Source of the DNA: a virus
Length of the DNA stretch: 64,000 bases
Reading direction: 5' to 3' (one strand)
Virus record (IMG/VR): IMGVR_UViG_3300028572_000010
Coordinates: 62,001 to 126,000 of that record
The notes below the pieces were generated by a model. The model did not search any database. It had not been told where the DNA came from and worked only from the letters and a program-made list of their open reading frames with translations. Both the position numbers and the translations under genes were made by a program. Positions 53,267 through 60,333 of the stretch are shown here, one piece after another (position 1 is the first letter of the stretch; each line of letters starts with the position of its first letter).

Positions 53267-53269
53267 CCT

Positions 53270-54064
53270 ATGTCTAGTCCATCACTACAAGAAATACTTA
53301 GTAGATTAAATATAAATGGTGCCACAACTTTAGGTGGCATCAATTTTCCCAACTATCTTGTATCTACTAATAACTCTGGAGTAATAGATGCAACCTTATT
53401 CACTAGTACCCAATCAGTATATCAAGTAACGACTATTGGTGGTGGATTAGGAAGTATTACTAGTCCTAAAACTTGTGAAATAGCTATATTAGATAGTTCT
53501 TCAGTCTATGTTTACTCCTTAAGTGGTTGGTTATTGATAAGCTATACTGGTTCTGGAGTATTACCTTTTACTGGAGCTGGGTTTTCCAGCACTAATGTTC
53601 AAGCTGCGATAAATGAATTAGCAGGGAAAACCTTGCTTAATACTGGAGGTACAATAACAGGTTTAGTCTCATTCACTAATAATCCTCCATTCAGTGTTTC
53701 TAATGCTAGTCTAGTAACTAATTTAACAGCAAATTATCTTTATGTTAATAGTGTAATTGGTAGTCAGCGAGGAGATTACTTTACTAATGCATCTAATCTA
53801 GTTAATGGTACTATCGGATCAAGCTTGCTTAGTGGTGCATATAATATTAGTGTGCAATCTGCCAGTACTGCTGTTACTGCTAATAATGCTCTACACGCTA
53901 ATTCGGCTACTACTTTAGATACCGGACTACCCTTCAATCAAGTTACTGTAGGTGGCAATAACGCATTATCATCTACTAATACTACCTTAACCATAGTTGC
54001 TGGGGCTAATATTACATTAAGTTTAAATCCAGCTACTAATACCTTAACTATATCTGCTAGCTAA
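53270..54064 (+). CDS. fibre-like structural protein, 264 aa
   Basis: Contains fibre repeats (NTGGTITGLVSFTNNPPFSV; GTIGSSLLSGAYNISVQSAS) and a FTGAGFSSTNVQAAINELAG trimerisation-like motif common in phage head or tail fibres. Its place after the portal suggests a head/neck fibre (whisker-like). Ends at the strong terminator at 54151. Confidence 0.55.
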   Translation: MSSPSLQEILSRLNINGATTLGGINFPNYLVSTNNSGVIDATLFTSTQSVYQVTTIGGGLGSITSPKTCEIAILDSSSVYVYSLSGWLLISYTGSGVLPFTGAGFSSTNVQAAINELAGKTLLNTGGTITGLVSFTNNPPFSVSNASLVTNLTANYLYVNSVIGSQRGDYFTNASNLVNGTIGSSLLSGAYNISVQSASTAVTANNALHANSATTLDTGLPFNQVTVGGNNALSSTNTTLTIVAGANITLSLNPATNTLTISAS

Positions 54065-54150
54065 AAAATAAAAATGAGCTGGAAAACTTATAGAGAAAAT
54101 TTCCCTACAGTTCTCCATCTTGTAGTCAAACTAAAGCAGTTCAATACTAG

Positions 54151-54178
54151 GCCCCTCCTACTAAAGAATAGGAGGGGC
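54151..54178. terminator. bidirectional terminator hairpin
   Basis: Perfect 10-bp GC-rich stem (GCCCCTCCTA / TAGGAGGGGC) with an 8-nt loop between convergent genes (plus strand ending 54064, minus strand ending 54185). T-tracts are weak on both sides. Confidence 0.65.
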
Positions 54179-54184
54179 GCAAAA

Positions 54185-54415
54185 TTATGTTTTGTTCCTT
54201 TTAGCCAGTTTTTCTGCCAAAGGTGCAGGAAGTTTCACTTTCTCTCTAGGTTTTTTGATTGTATCAGCAGCACACCAATCATACTTAAAAATCGCCCACA
54301 TTATTTTTATGGAAAATACTATAACTACTACTTTAAATAACAAACCAGTTTCATATAAACCAGCTACTAGAATAAATAATGCCAACCAACCAGAGGAAGT
54401 TAACTTCTTGTTCAT
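54185..54415 (-). CDS. small membrane protein, 76 aa
   Basis: Two hydrophobic segments (SSGWLALFILVAGLYETGLL and VVVIVFSIKIMWAIFKYDWC) and a strongly basic tail (KKPREKVKLPAPLAEKLAKR). Preferred over the antisense frames here because of membrane topology, the terminator placement and the divergent neighbour. Function unknown. Confidence 0.5.
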   Translation of the reverse strand: MNKKLTSSGWLALFILVAGLYETGLLFKVVVIVFSIKIMWAIFKYDWCAADTIKKPREKVKLPAPLAEKLAKRNKT

Positions 54416-54470
54416 TTTCTTATTAGGTATAATTGCCTCTAAATGGTGTATAAACCATAATAAGAAACGA

Positions 54471-54698
54471 ATGCGAATTTATCTACCTGAAACTAAAAGG
54501 TATTTGGCTCTAGCTTTGCAGCAAGAGTGGGGTGGGACGGTTAGTAGAATAAACCGTGATAAACACCATAATGTTATGTGGCAAATAACCAGCACACGTT
54601 CCTTACAAGCAATTCGGGAGGCAGCTTTAGCTATTAAAACCTGGCTACCTCCCGAATTCTATCAGCAATTAATGATGTTTCTACAAGAACATATCTAG
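54471..54698 (+). CDS. hypothetical protein, weakly LAGLIDADG-like, 75 aa
   Basis: Start set at ATG 54471 because upstream in-frame codons lie antisense to the membrane-protein gene. The text RYLALALQQEWGGTVSRINR and the following NVMWQITSTRSLQAIREAAL resemble one repeat of a LAGLIDADG endonuclease-like fold, without a clear catalytic acidic residue. Its 3' end overlaps the convergent gene by 4 bp. Confidence 0.4.
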   Translation: MRIYLPETKRYLALALQQEWGGTVSRINRDKHHNVMWQITSTRSLQAIREAALAIKTWLPPEFYQQLMMFLQEHI

Positions 54699-54925
54699 GC
54701 CTTTTCAGGCTTTGATTTGTGACCGGTATTGTGATTAAGCTTTTGGGCTTTCCGATCAGCCAAACTCAACACTTTCTTACCATTCTTCTTCACACCCTTC
54801 TTAATCCACATATCCCGTTTAGCAACTCGTTTAGCCAACTGCTGCTTTTTATGACGGATAGTGACTGATTTTTGGGCTTCGTAGTAGGACCTTTTCCAAC
54901 CTGATCCCTTTTTATGTTTAGGCAT
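54695..54925 (-). CDS. highly basic protein, 76 aa
   Basis: More than a third of residues are Lys, Arg or His (GSGWKRSYYEAQKSVTIRHK; KKGVKKNGKKVLSLADRKAQ). Probably binds nucleic acid. 11 bp after the 262-aa gene and likely co-transcribed with it. Family not recognised. Confidence 0.5.
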   Translation of the reverse strand: MPKHKKGSGWKRSYYEAQKSVTIRHKKQQLAKRVAKRDMWIKKGVKKNGKKVLSLADRKAQKLNHNTGHKSKPEKA

Positions 54926-54936
54926 GTAGGAGAAGG

Positions 54937-55725
54937 TTATGATTTGTGCTGTTCAGATTCCTCCAACACCTTATCCAAATCCGCCATAGCCTCCTGCATC
55001 GAGTTGATTGGAGGAGGGGCAACGAACTTGATTTTGGGCTTGGATTTCACCTTGCTGAAGTTATAGCTCCCTTTAAACTGGTTGCGCCGGAATTCGTTCC
55101 GCTTCTCGTAATCCACGCCGATATGTACCTCCAACTCTCCTATATCGATATTACCATTCTTGGAGAGAAGAGTATGCACATTGCTGGGTGTCCATATTTT
55201 CTTCGGTTTACCGCAGAACCAGGCCAGGAAAGTCTGCTGGTCCTGGGATGTGATGATCGTAATCACATCACACTTCAAGAACCTGAACCCGGCTGCATGG
55301 GCTACATAGGAGTAGGTGTTATGCTCCGGATCATAGTCCTTGGCAATACCCAAAGATTTGCCCCAGTTCGCCTTTTCGATTTCCGCAATAGTAGCGATGG
55401 TGCTGTGACCTTTCCCCTTATAAGAATCCACCAAGTTGAAGACCCAGGCCATGTCACCATCAGCCGTAACAGAGGTCAAATTCTTATCCATACTGGTAGG
55501 ATGAGAAATGACCTCCATAAACATGGCTTCTACTGAGAGGAAGTCAGTAACACCAACAACCGCAGAGCCTTCCCGGTATCCATGAGCTAGCCGGATTTTC
55601 TCAATTTCGAATTCCTCCTTGCTTTGAATGTTTTCCAGGTTGTTCACTGCATTACGATAAGCAGTGAGAATGACCTCTGTAAGAGAGGGTGTGACTTCAG
55701 TTTCCGGCAAGTTTTGTGTTTCCAT
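54937..55725 (-). CDS. hypothetical protein, 262 aa
   Basis: Soluble alpha/beta protein with GC-richer codon use than its surroundings, suggesting separate ancestry. Visible segments: SKEEFEIEKIRLAHGYREGS, TIATIAEIEKANWGKSLGIA and a basic KVKSKPKIKFVAPPPINSMQ tail. No motif recognised. Leader contains an A/C-rich stretch typical of minus-strand genes here. Confidence 0.5.
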   Translation of the reverse strand: METQNLPETEVTPSLTEVILTAYRNAVNNLENIQSKEEFEIEKIRLAHGYREGSAVVGVTDFLSVEAMFMEVISHPTSMDKNLTSVTADGDMAWVFNLVDSYKGKGHSTIATIAEIEKANWGKSLGIAKDYDPEHNTYSYVAHAAGFRFLKCDVITIITSQDQQTFLAWFCGKPKKIWTPSNVHTLLSKNGNIDIGELEVHIGVDYEKRNEFRRNQFKGSYNFSKVKSKPKIKFVAPPPINSMQEAMADLDKVLEESEQHKS

Positions 55726-55759
55726 ATACTATTTTTGTTTGTGGTTTACTAACTTTGGT

Positions 55760-56410
55760 TTACTGGTTTTGTGTGTTTTGTGTGTGTTCCGTAGAATCAT
55801 TAACTATCTGTTTAACCATCCGCTTCGCTAACTTTTTACCGGTAGGAAAATCTTCGAGAAGTGACCCGTAAAGCTGACCCCAGGCACTTTGCAAACCTTT
55901 CGTATGATTAAAAGGATCAAGAACAAAACATTTAGACTCTCCAGTATATACCTTACCAGTAACTGGATGTGTAAATGATACTTTGGTTGATCCGCCGTTA
56001 GGAAAAATATAATTAGTATGCCGGGCATAATTTTCAGCTATACCACCAGCAATTTCATTCAGAACATCCAATTCTCGTCTTGCATGAAGTTGATGTACTG
56101 GTTGAAGTACATCCTGGCACATACGCTTAAACTTTGAAAGGGCATGGACATATTGAGCTTTATTGGTTGCCCCCAATCTTCTCAATTTTTCCTTCCACAC
56201 ATTTGTCAATGATACACCATCCCAGTCACTAAACCGCTTTACTTCAACGTTTACAGTGTAATTCAATTTTTCCAGAGTAGTACGAATTGTGGTTGGCTTT
56301 TCCAGATTCTCAAAAATGTCAGCCAGCACAATCACATTTGTATCTGTAACTTTGCCAAGCCATTTCCTTTTTGCTGGTTTCTTTTGTTTGTCTTCTACTT
56401 TTTCATTCAT
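55760..56410 (-). CDS. hypothetical protein, 216 aa
   Basis: Basic N-terminus (KQKKPAKRKWLGKVTDTNVI), then an alpha/beta body with SKFKRMCQDVLQPVHQLHAR and SFTHPVTGKVYTGESKCFVL. Overlaps the MYG1-like gene by 4 bp, so the two are probably co-translated and may work together. Family unknown. Confidence 0.5.
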   Translation of the reverse strand: MNEKVEDKQKKPAKRKWLGKVTDTNVIVLADIFENLEKPTTIRTTLEKLNYTVNVEVKRFSDWDGVSLTNVWKEKLRRLGATNKAQYVHALSKFKRMCQDVLQPVHQLHARRELDVLNEIAGGIAENYARHTNYIFPNGGSTKVSFTHPVTGKVYTGESKCFVLDPFNHTKGLQSAWGQLYGSLLEDFPTGKKLAKRMVKQIVNDSTEHTQNTQNQ

Positions 56411-57393
56411 AATTCATTTTGTTTGGTTGCTGCTATTGCTAGTTTTGTTGCTCCTTCTATTGTTTTTGCGGTTGCCAGGAATTGAGCAGAATGACAGAAT
56501 ATTGCCTCTTCTACTCCCGAAATTGCTTGAAGTTTTTGGTCAGTTAATCCTGCCCATTCTTTAGGAAATGGTATTCTAAGATTTTCCGGGCCATTACTTT
56601 GATTGCCATCCATTCTGACTGCTGTGACTACATGAGCAGTTTTTTCCTGGTTAGGAAATATTACATGGGTTATATGAGGATGGTCTTTTACCACATCATA
56701 CCAAGTACAAAACTCCTCTAAGTATAAGAAAGGACTATGCTTGCTAATCCTAGCTTCGATATAAGGCTTGGCCAGAATCTCACTAGCCTTCTTTAAGATC
56801 AATCTAGTAAGCACAATACCAGCAGTACCAACCGCTAGTTTAAATGCATCATCATCTAAATCATAGCCTACTAAAGGAATTGGATTAAAACTACTTATAA
56901 TTGATTGAATTGTAGCTACTTCACAAATGAGTTCTGAATGACTACTATTTCTAGCTACAATGTTTAGTTGACCTTGGTCCTGCCAATCAATACTTTTGAC
57001 GAAGTTATCAACTTTATCAACAACATCAAATTCTAAGTTGGAGTCATAAATCTTTAACTTCTGCATACAATCATAAAGAAGATAACTTACAACTTGCCAA
57101 CCATGAGCTAACCAGACTAGACCAAATGAGCTATAGAGTGTCCCATCCTCCCTACAACTATTAAATCCAGGTTGGTGATGATCAAACTTACCATTAAGAG
57201 CATCATACTCACCCCCAACGTCTACCAAATAATCAGCACCTATCCAATCAACAGGATCACGACTTCTTATTACCGTTACAGGGATCTCTTCAGAATAAAG
57301 TAGTTGAAGGGTGGCACAAGCAAATACTTCATCGGCGTGAAAAATTCCTGTATGGGTCACTATAGTTATTTTTTCAGTTTTTGGCTCTTCCAT
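56407..57393 (-). CDS. MYG1-like metal-dependent hydrolase/exonuclease, 328 aa
   Basis: N-terminal motifs of the MYG1/UPF0160 family: THTGIFHADEVFACATLQLL (His20, Asp21), IRSRD (42-46), ADYLVDVGGEYD (53-64) and FDHHQPGF (70-77). C-terminal part includes GLVWLAHGWQVVSYLLYDCM and VTAVRMDGNQSNGPENLRIP. Family members are DHH-like enzymes; a eukaryotic member has 3'-5' RNA exonuclease activity. In a phage it might process RNA or nucleotides. Close to the tRNA/tmRNA island. Confidence 0.8.
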   Translation of the reverse strand: MEEPKTEKITIVTHTGIFHADEVFACATLQLLYSEEIPVTVIRSRDPVDWIGADYLVDVGGEYDALNGKFDHHQPGFNSCREDGTLYSSFGLVWLAHGWQVVSYLLYDCMQKLKIYDSNLEFDVVDKVDNFVKSIDWQDQGQLNIVARNSSHSELICEVATIQSIISSFNPIPLVGYDLDDDAFKLAVGTAGIVLTRLILKKASEILAKPYIEARISKHSPFLYLEEFCTWYDVVKDHPHITHVIFPNQEKTAHVVTAVRMDGNQSNGPENLRIPFPKEWAGLTDQKLQAISGVEEAIFCHSAQFLATAKTIEGATKLAIAATKQNEL

Positions 57394-57396
57394 AAA

Positions 57397-57912
57397 TCAG
57401 ATTTTGGTTTTGATAATGTGTTCAACCAGATTGATTAACTTCTTATACTGCTTACCAAACTTATTGTTTTTATGAGTCTTTTCTACTTTGTTTTTGAACT
57501 CAGTCAAATTTCCTGTAAAACAACCACAATCTACTTGAACATTCTTTCCTACCCAATAAATGGTAGTTTGAGCGTTTCTAGAACCAATTTTAGAAGAAGT
57601 AAATCTTTGTGGGTTAGATTTGAAACCAATACAAGTAATACAACTTATACAATCTCTACAATCTCTACAATAATTACAACTATTACAATCTCTACAATCA
57701 TAGCAACCATTACAACCTTTACAATAAATACAATCATTGCAATATCTACAATTACTACAATTATTACAACTACTACAATTATCACACCAACCACAATCAA
57801 TACAACTAGTACAACCGGTTAGGGTAGGTGAGTATAGAGTAGCTAATTCTTCTGATAACCAGCTATTATTGTTTTCGTCATACCATCTATTATATCTTTT
57901 TGTTATTTTCAT
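57397..57912 (-). CDS. cysteine-triplet-repeat protein with a distinct C-terminal domain, 171 aa
   Basis: Start set at ATG 57912 (MKITKRYNRWYDENNNSW) to match the family; an ATG at 57930 is also in frame. About 21 triplets, then a domain absent from the other members (KIGSRNAQTTIYWVGKNVQV, CGCFTGNLTEFKNKVEKTHK). That domain resembles a C-terminal domain I recall from other phage and bacterial Cys-repeat proteins (unverified). No R-x-L-E tail. 3 bp before the MYG1-like gene. Confidence 0.7.
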   Translation of the reverse strand: MKITKRYNRWYDENNNSWLSEELATLYSPTLTGCTSCIDCGWCDNCSSCNNCSNCRYCNDCIYCKGCNGCYDCRDCNSCNYCRDCRDCISCITCIGFKSNPQRFTSSKIGSRNAQTTIYWVGKNVQVDCGCFTGNLTEFKNKVEKTHKNNKFGKQYKKLINLVEHIIKTKI

Positions 57913-58141
57913 AGTATTCAAAAGCTTCATCTAATTGTTTTAAAGCCTGGTCACGTTTTGACCCTTCCTTATACTTGAGATTAATACCTTTATTACCAGT
58001 AAGTCCAATATACAACCATGCTTTAAGTAGATCTCTAGGTTGAGGTGATGGACTATCAAACTCATTATATGCATAATAATTAGTTATAGCTGATAAAACT
58101 AACCTATGTCCATCTATAAATATAATTTTAGAATTTTTCAT
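57890..58141 (-). CDS. hypothetical protein, 83 aa, overrun by a cysteine-repeat gene
   Basis: Alpha/beta small protein (KNSKIIFIDGHRLVLSAITN; RDLLKAWLYIGLTGNKGINL). Its last residues (FEYYENNKKI) are read out of frame from the start of the cysteine-repeat gene, with the same GAATACTATGAAAATAAC bases as at 42000. First gene after the tRNA-Cys. Confidence 0.5.
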   Translation of the reverse strand: MKNSKIIFIDGHRLVLSAITNYYAYNEFDSPSPQPRDLLKAWLYIGLTGNKGINLKYKEGSKRDQALKQLDEAFEYYENNKKI

Positions 58142-58164
58142 TGTTTTAGTTTTGTTGCTTTGGT

Positions 58165-58238
58165 TGGAGACGGTAATAGGAATTGAACCTATGAAACTTG
58201 TTTTGCAGACAAGTGCTTTGCCATTCAGCCATACCGTC
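58165..58238 (-). tRNA. tRNA-Cys (anticodon GCA), CCA encoded
   Basis: Complete cloverleaf on the minus strand: acceptor GACGGTA/TACCGTC, anticodon arm CTTGT-CTGCAAA-ACAAG with anticodon GCA (58204-58206), T-arm ATAGG-TTCAATT-CCTAT, discriminator U73 and encoded CCA (58165-58167). U73 is a known identity element of tRNA-Cys. A Cys tRNA in this phage fits the many Cys-rich repeat genes. Confidence 0.93.
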
Positions 58239-58351
58239 TAGGATTAAAATTAGTACAGTACTTCAGCTTACGTGATGACTAAATATTTAGCAGGAACGAG
58301 TATGAAGTACTGTAATATCATCATAATATTCGTGACCTATAATGATGAAAG
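58239..58351 (-). other. intergenic stretch with two strong inverted repeats
   Basis: Between tRNA-Cys and the tRNA-like element. Stem 1: CAGTACTTCA (58256-58265) with TGAAGTACTG (58303-58312), 10 bp perfect. Stem 2: 58318-58328 with 58338-58348, 10 of 11 pairs. No coding frame seen. These may be processing sites or parts of a longer structured transcript. Confidence 0.5.
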
Positions 58352-58491
58352 CGGAGCCGTGGGCCGGATTTGAACCGACATCGGCCGAATTTACTTCGGT
58401 GCTCTTCTTATTGAGCTACTTTTTCAAAAGACATTAATTAGCTAGATTAACGCGCGCTCTAGCCAACAACGTACAGTTAATAATTCACGGC
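58352..58491 (-). tRNA. tRNA-like element, aberrant (possible pseudo-tRNA or inserted tRNA)
   Basis: Contains a good T-arm (GTCGG-TTCAAAT-CCGGC) and a GCTC/GAGC hairpin (58401-58416). A CCGAA/TTCGG hairpin with only a 5-nt loop sits where an anticodon or variable arm should be. The 3' CACGGC can pair with GCCGTG at 58486-58491 about 130 nt away, leaving ~70 nt of inserted structure between acceptor and the first hairpin. No CCA (CCG instead). Amino acid not assignable. Confidence 0.35.
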
Positions 58492-58528
58492 ATTAAGGCC
58501 TGTCAAATAATGAAATTGACAGGGAAAG

Positions 58529-58940
58529 TGGTGGACGTGGTTGGATTCTCACCAACGTGTTTACTTCAAAACAATATGATTTCTACAAGCTTAGCCAGAA
58601 TTTTAATACTAGAATAAGGAACTGACTCAACCTTAGCTATTCCAGTATTTTGTCCTTGTTAATTAGATTGTAATAGTACATAGACTAAACTATCACAACT
58701 CACTTATAGATTACGGTTCGTTAGTCCCATAAGTTTCAGACCAGGAACCGGTATTGGTTAAACCAACACTTCATTGACGGAGGGAACGAACTCATCCGCT
58801 TGCGCAGAAATCGCCATCGCTTCATCAAGAATGCTCATTTTGTTAGCATTTAACGTTTGCATTCATTTTTAGGTAGCCGAGAATGCTTCTACCGCTTGCT
58901 GTCATATCTTTCTAAAATAAGTCGATTATGTTACACGCCC
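58529..58940 (-). ncRNA. ssrA: tmRNA (transfer-messenger RNA)
   Basis: 412 nt on the minus strand. Acceptor GGGCGTG (58934-58940) pairs with CACGTCC (58533-58539), including a G3-U70 wobble, the alanine identity element; discriminator A and CCA follow (58529-58531). A ~19-position helix P2 joins the 5' (TTATTTTAGAAAGATATGA) and 3' (TCATATTGTTTTGAAGTAA) parts. The T-arm is GTTGG/CCAAC with an unusual loop TGAGAAT. The most likely tag frame is 58758-58847 (29 codons plus TAA), its stop lying in a TTGGTT/AACCAA hairpin as expected for helix 5. An 8-bp hairpin follows the 3' end. Confidence 0.85.
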
Positions 58941-59097
58941 ATAAAGCATATAAGAAAATGTTACACTACTAAATTATAATATGCTAGTATAATTTAGTTA
59001 AAGAAGGATTTGATTCTATTAAAGAACTTATCCTTTATTTTTGTTATTCTCCTGATAATTGAATCAGGTTTTCGACTAAGGGGGCTTTATTATTTAG
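58941..59097 (-). other. non-coding spacer with three hairpins
   Basis: Between the tRNA-Leu-like gene and the tmRNA. Stems: CTAAATTATA/TATAATTTAG (58969-58978 with 58988-58997), AAGGAT/ATCCTT (59004-59009 with 59030-59035) and CCTGAT/ATCAGG (59051-59056 with 59063-59068). No reading frame of note. Likely processing sites in a common RNA precursor. Confidence 0.45.
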
Positions 59098-59231
59098 TGC
59101 AGGAGGTAGGATTCGAACCTACAAGACGAATCTAATATCTTCAATGCTACGTTCGTCGACGGAGACCGGCTACTGATTGAAGTCAGGTAAGCCTACTATC
59201 CGTTGCGTCTGCCAATTCCACCACTACCTGC
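59098..59231 (-). tRNA. tRNA-Leu-like gene with structured inserts in anticodon and variable loops
   Basis: The D-arm (GTGGAATTGGCAGACGC) and T-arm (GTAGG-TTCGAAT-CCTAC) are typical of tRNA-Leu. Acceptor GCAGG(T)AG/CTCCTGC has one bulged T. The anticodon stem ACGGA/TCCGT encloses 35 nt instead of 7, with an inner GGCT/AGCC and CTGA/TCAG hairpin. The variable arm GACGAA/TTCGTC has a 21-nt loop. CTTCAAT in the first insert can pair with ATTGAAG in the second. No CCA encoded. Either an intron-bearing tRNA or a tRNA-derived RNA. Confidence 0.6.
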
Positions 59232-59235
59232 AAAA

Positions 59236-59739
59236 CTATTCCTTAGACTTAAACTTACGTAATTGATACTGAGAAACACTAGAATAGACCTTACTGAGGT
59301 TGTTGTAAATTGCTTCAAATATATCACCGAACAAATTCCAAAACACACTCCAAGGCCAATAAGCAATCCAAGTTATAATCTTAGACTTCCAATAAGACAA
59401 GGATAGCTCACTTTTTAAACTCATTAATTGAACTTCACTTAATTCATTGCCGTATGCTGTTTTAAATTTTTCTATTATTTTTGCAGAAAACTTGAACCAC
59501 CGAAAAATGGACCAAAGCATTCCTATCACTAAATAACAGAAAGAATAAAGAATGACTGAACCCAAAGTTAAATGATGATGAATAGGTTCCCAACACATAA
59601 AAATCAAACTAGCCAGAACTATACTTCCAAATACTGGTTTATTGTGATCAATAGCGGCTGCCAATATCAGATTGGCAATTATGAGTAGCAACCAGAAAGC
59701 TAAGGTGCCAACTGCGAACAATGTGAATAAAGTATGCAT
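59236..59739 (-). CDS. membrane protein, 167 aa
   Basis: Four hydrophobic segments: LFAVGTLAFWLLLIIANLIL, FGSIVLASLIFMCW, TLGSVILYSFCYLVIGMLWS and IITWIAYWPWSVFWNLFGDI, with a basic C-terminus. Overall like small phage membrane proteins of unknown role. Ends just before the tRNA-Leu-like gene. Confidence 0.5.
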   Translation of the reverse strand: MHTLFTLFAVGTLAFWLLLIIANLILAAAIDHNKPVFGSIVLASLIFMCWEPIHHHLTLGSVILYSFCYLVIGMLWSIFRWFKFSAKIIEKFKTAYGNELSEVQLMSLKSELSLSYWKSKIITWIAYWPWSVFWNLFGDIFEAIYNNLSKVYSSVSQYQLRKFKSKE

Positions 59740-59748
59740 ATTGGTTTA

Positions 59749-60318
59749 TTAGAATTCAAGACCGATCCCTGCCTGCCAACGAACTCCATTATCACTCCCA
59801 CTAGTACGCCAACTCTTACCTGATTCTTGAGTAAACAAGTCATAATTAGCGCCGGCATAAGAATAGGTATGATCGTTAAAATACCATTGCAGCAAGATTT
59901 CAGGCCCGGTTCTCCACAAATCAGAAACACCAGCACCATAAACGTTACCTATACTCCAACCTCCGTTAAAGTATAGGTTCCTCCAAATCTGCTGGTTCCA
60001 ATCTGCATCAATATCTGTAGCCCCACCAAACAAAGGCTGCCAGTAAATGCTCTGACTAGCACCAACCCAGATACTCGGAACCTGTTTGAACGGATCAATA
60101 GAGAAGGAGGTATCAAATCCTACTGTATTGTGGTTGTTATATGAAGTACCGGCACCACCAAATGTAATGTCGATCTTATTATAGTCAACACTACCTACAT
60201 TAGTTTCACTCAATGTAGGCGGACTGAGTATAATTGGTGTGTGGTTAGTATTGGTTTCGGCCAATGTTGTAATTGCTGACAATATAGTAATTGCCAGCAA
60301 GATTGTAGTTTTTATCAT
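59749..60318 (-). CDS. exported outer-membrane beta-barrel-like protein, 189 aa
   Basis: Signal peptide (TTILLAITILSAITTLAE), then alternating polar/aromatic strands (FDTSFSIDPFKQVPSIWVGA; QWYFNDHTYSYAGANYDLF) and a C-terminal WQAGIGLEF, ending in Phe. Fits an 8-stranded outer-membrane barrel. Second such protein in the window (see 39293). May alter the host surface after infection. Confidence 0.5.
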   Translation of the reverse strand: MIKTTILLAITILSAITTLAETNTNHTPIILSPPTLSETNVGSVDYNKIDITFGGAGTSYNNHNTVGFDTSFSIDPFKQVPSIWVGASQSIYWQPLFGGATDIDADWNQQIWRNLYFNGGWSIGNVYGAGVSDLWRTGPEILLQWYFNDHTYSYAGANYDLFTQESGKSWRTSGSDNGVRWQAGIGLEF

Positions 60319-60333
60319 TGCTTTTGTTTTGTT

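Noticed and set aside
54192-54470. Upstream extension of the plus-strand frame at 54471
   Set aside because: It runs antisense through a better-supported membrane-protein gene and past a bidirectional terminator; the ATG at 54471 is a more natural start.
58741-58860. Small protein gene MSILDEAMAISAQADEFVPS... as an ordinary CDS
   Set aside because: It lies entirely within the tmRNA structure and its stop is in the expected hairpin, so it is better explained as the tmRNA tag frame.
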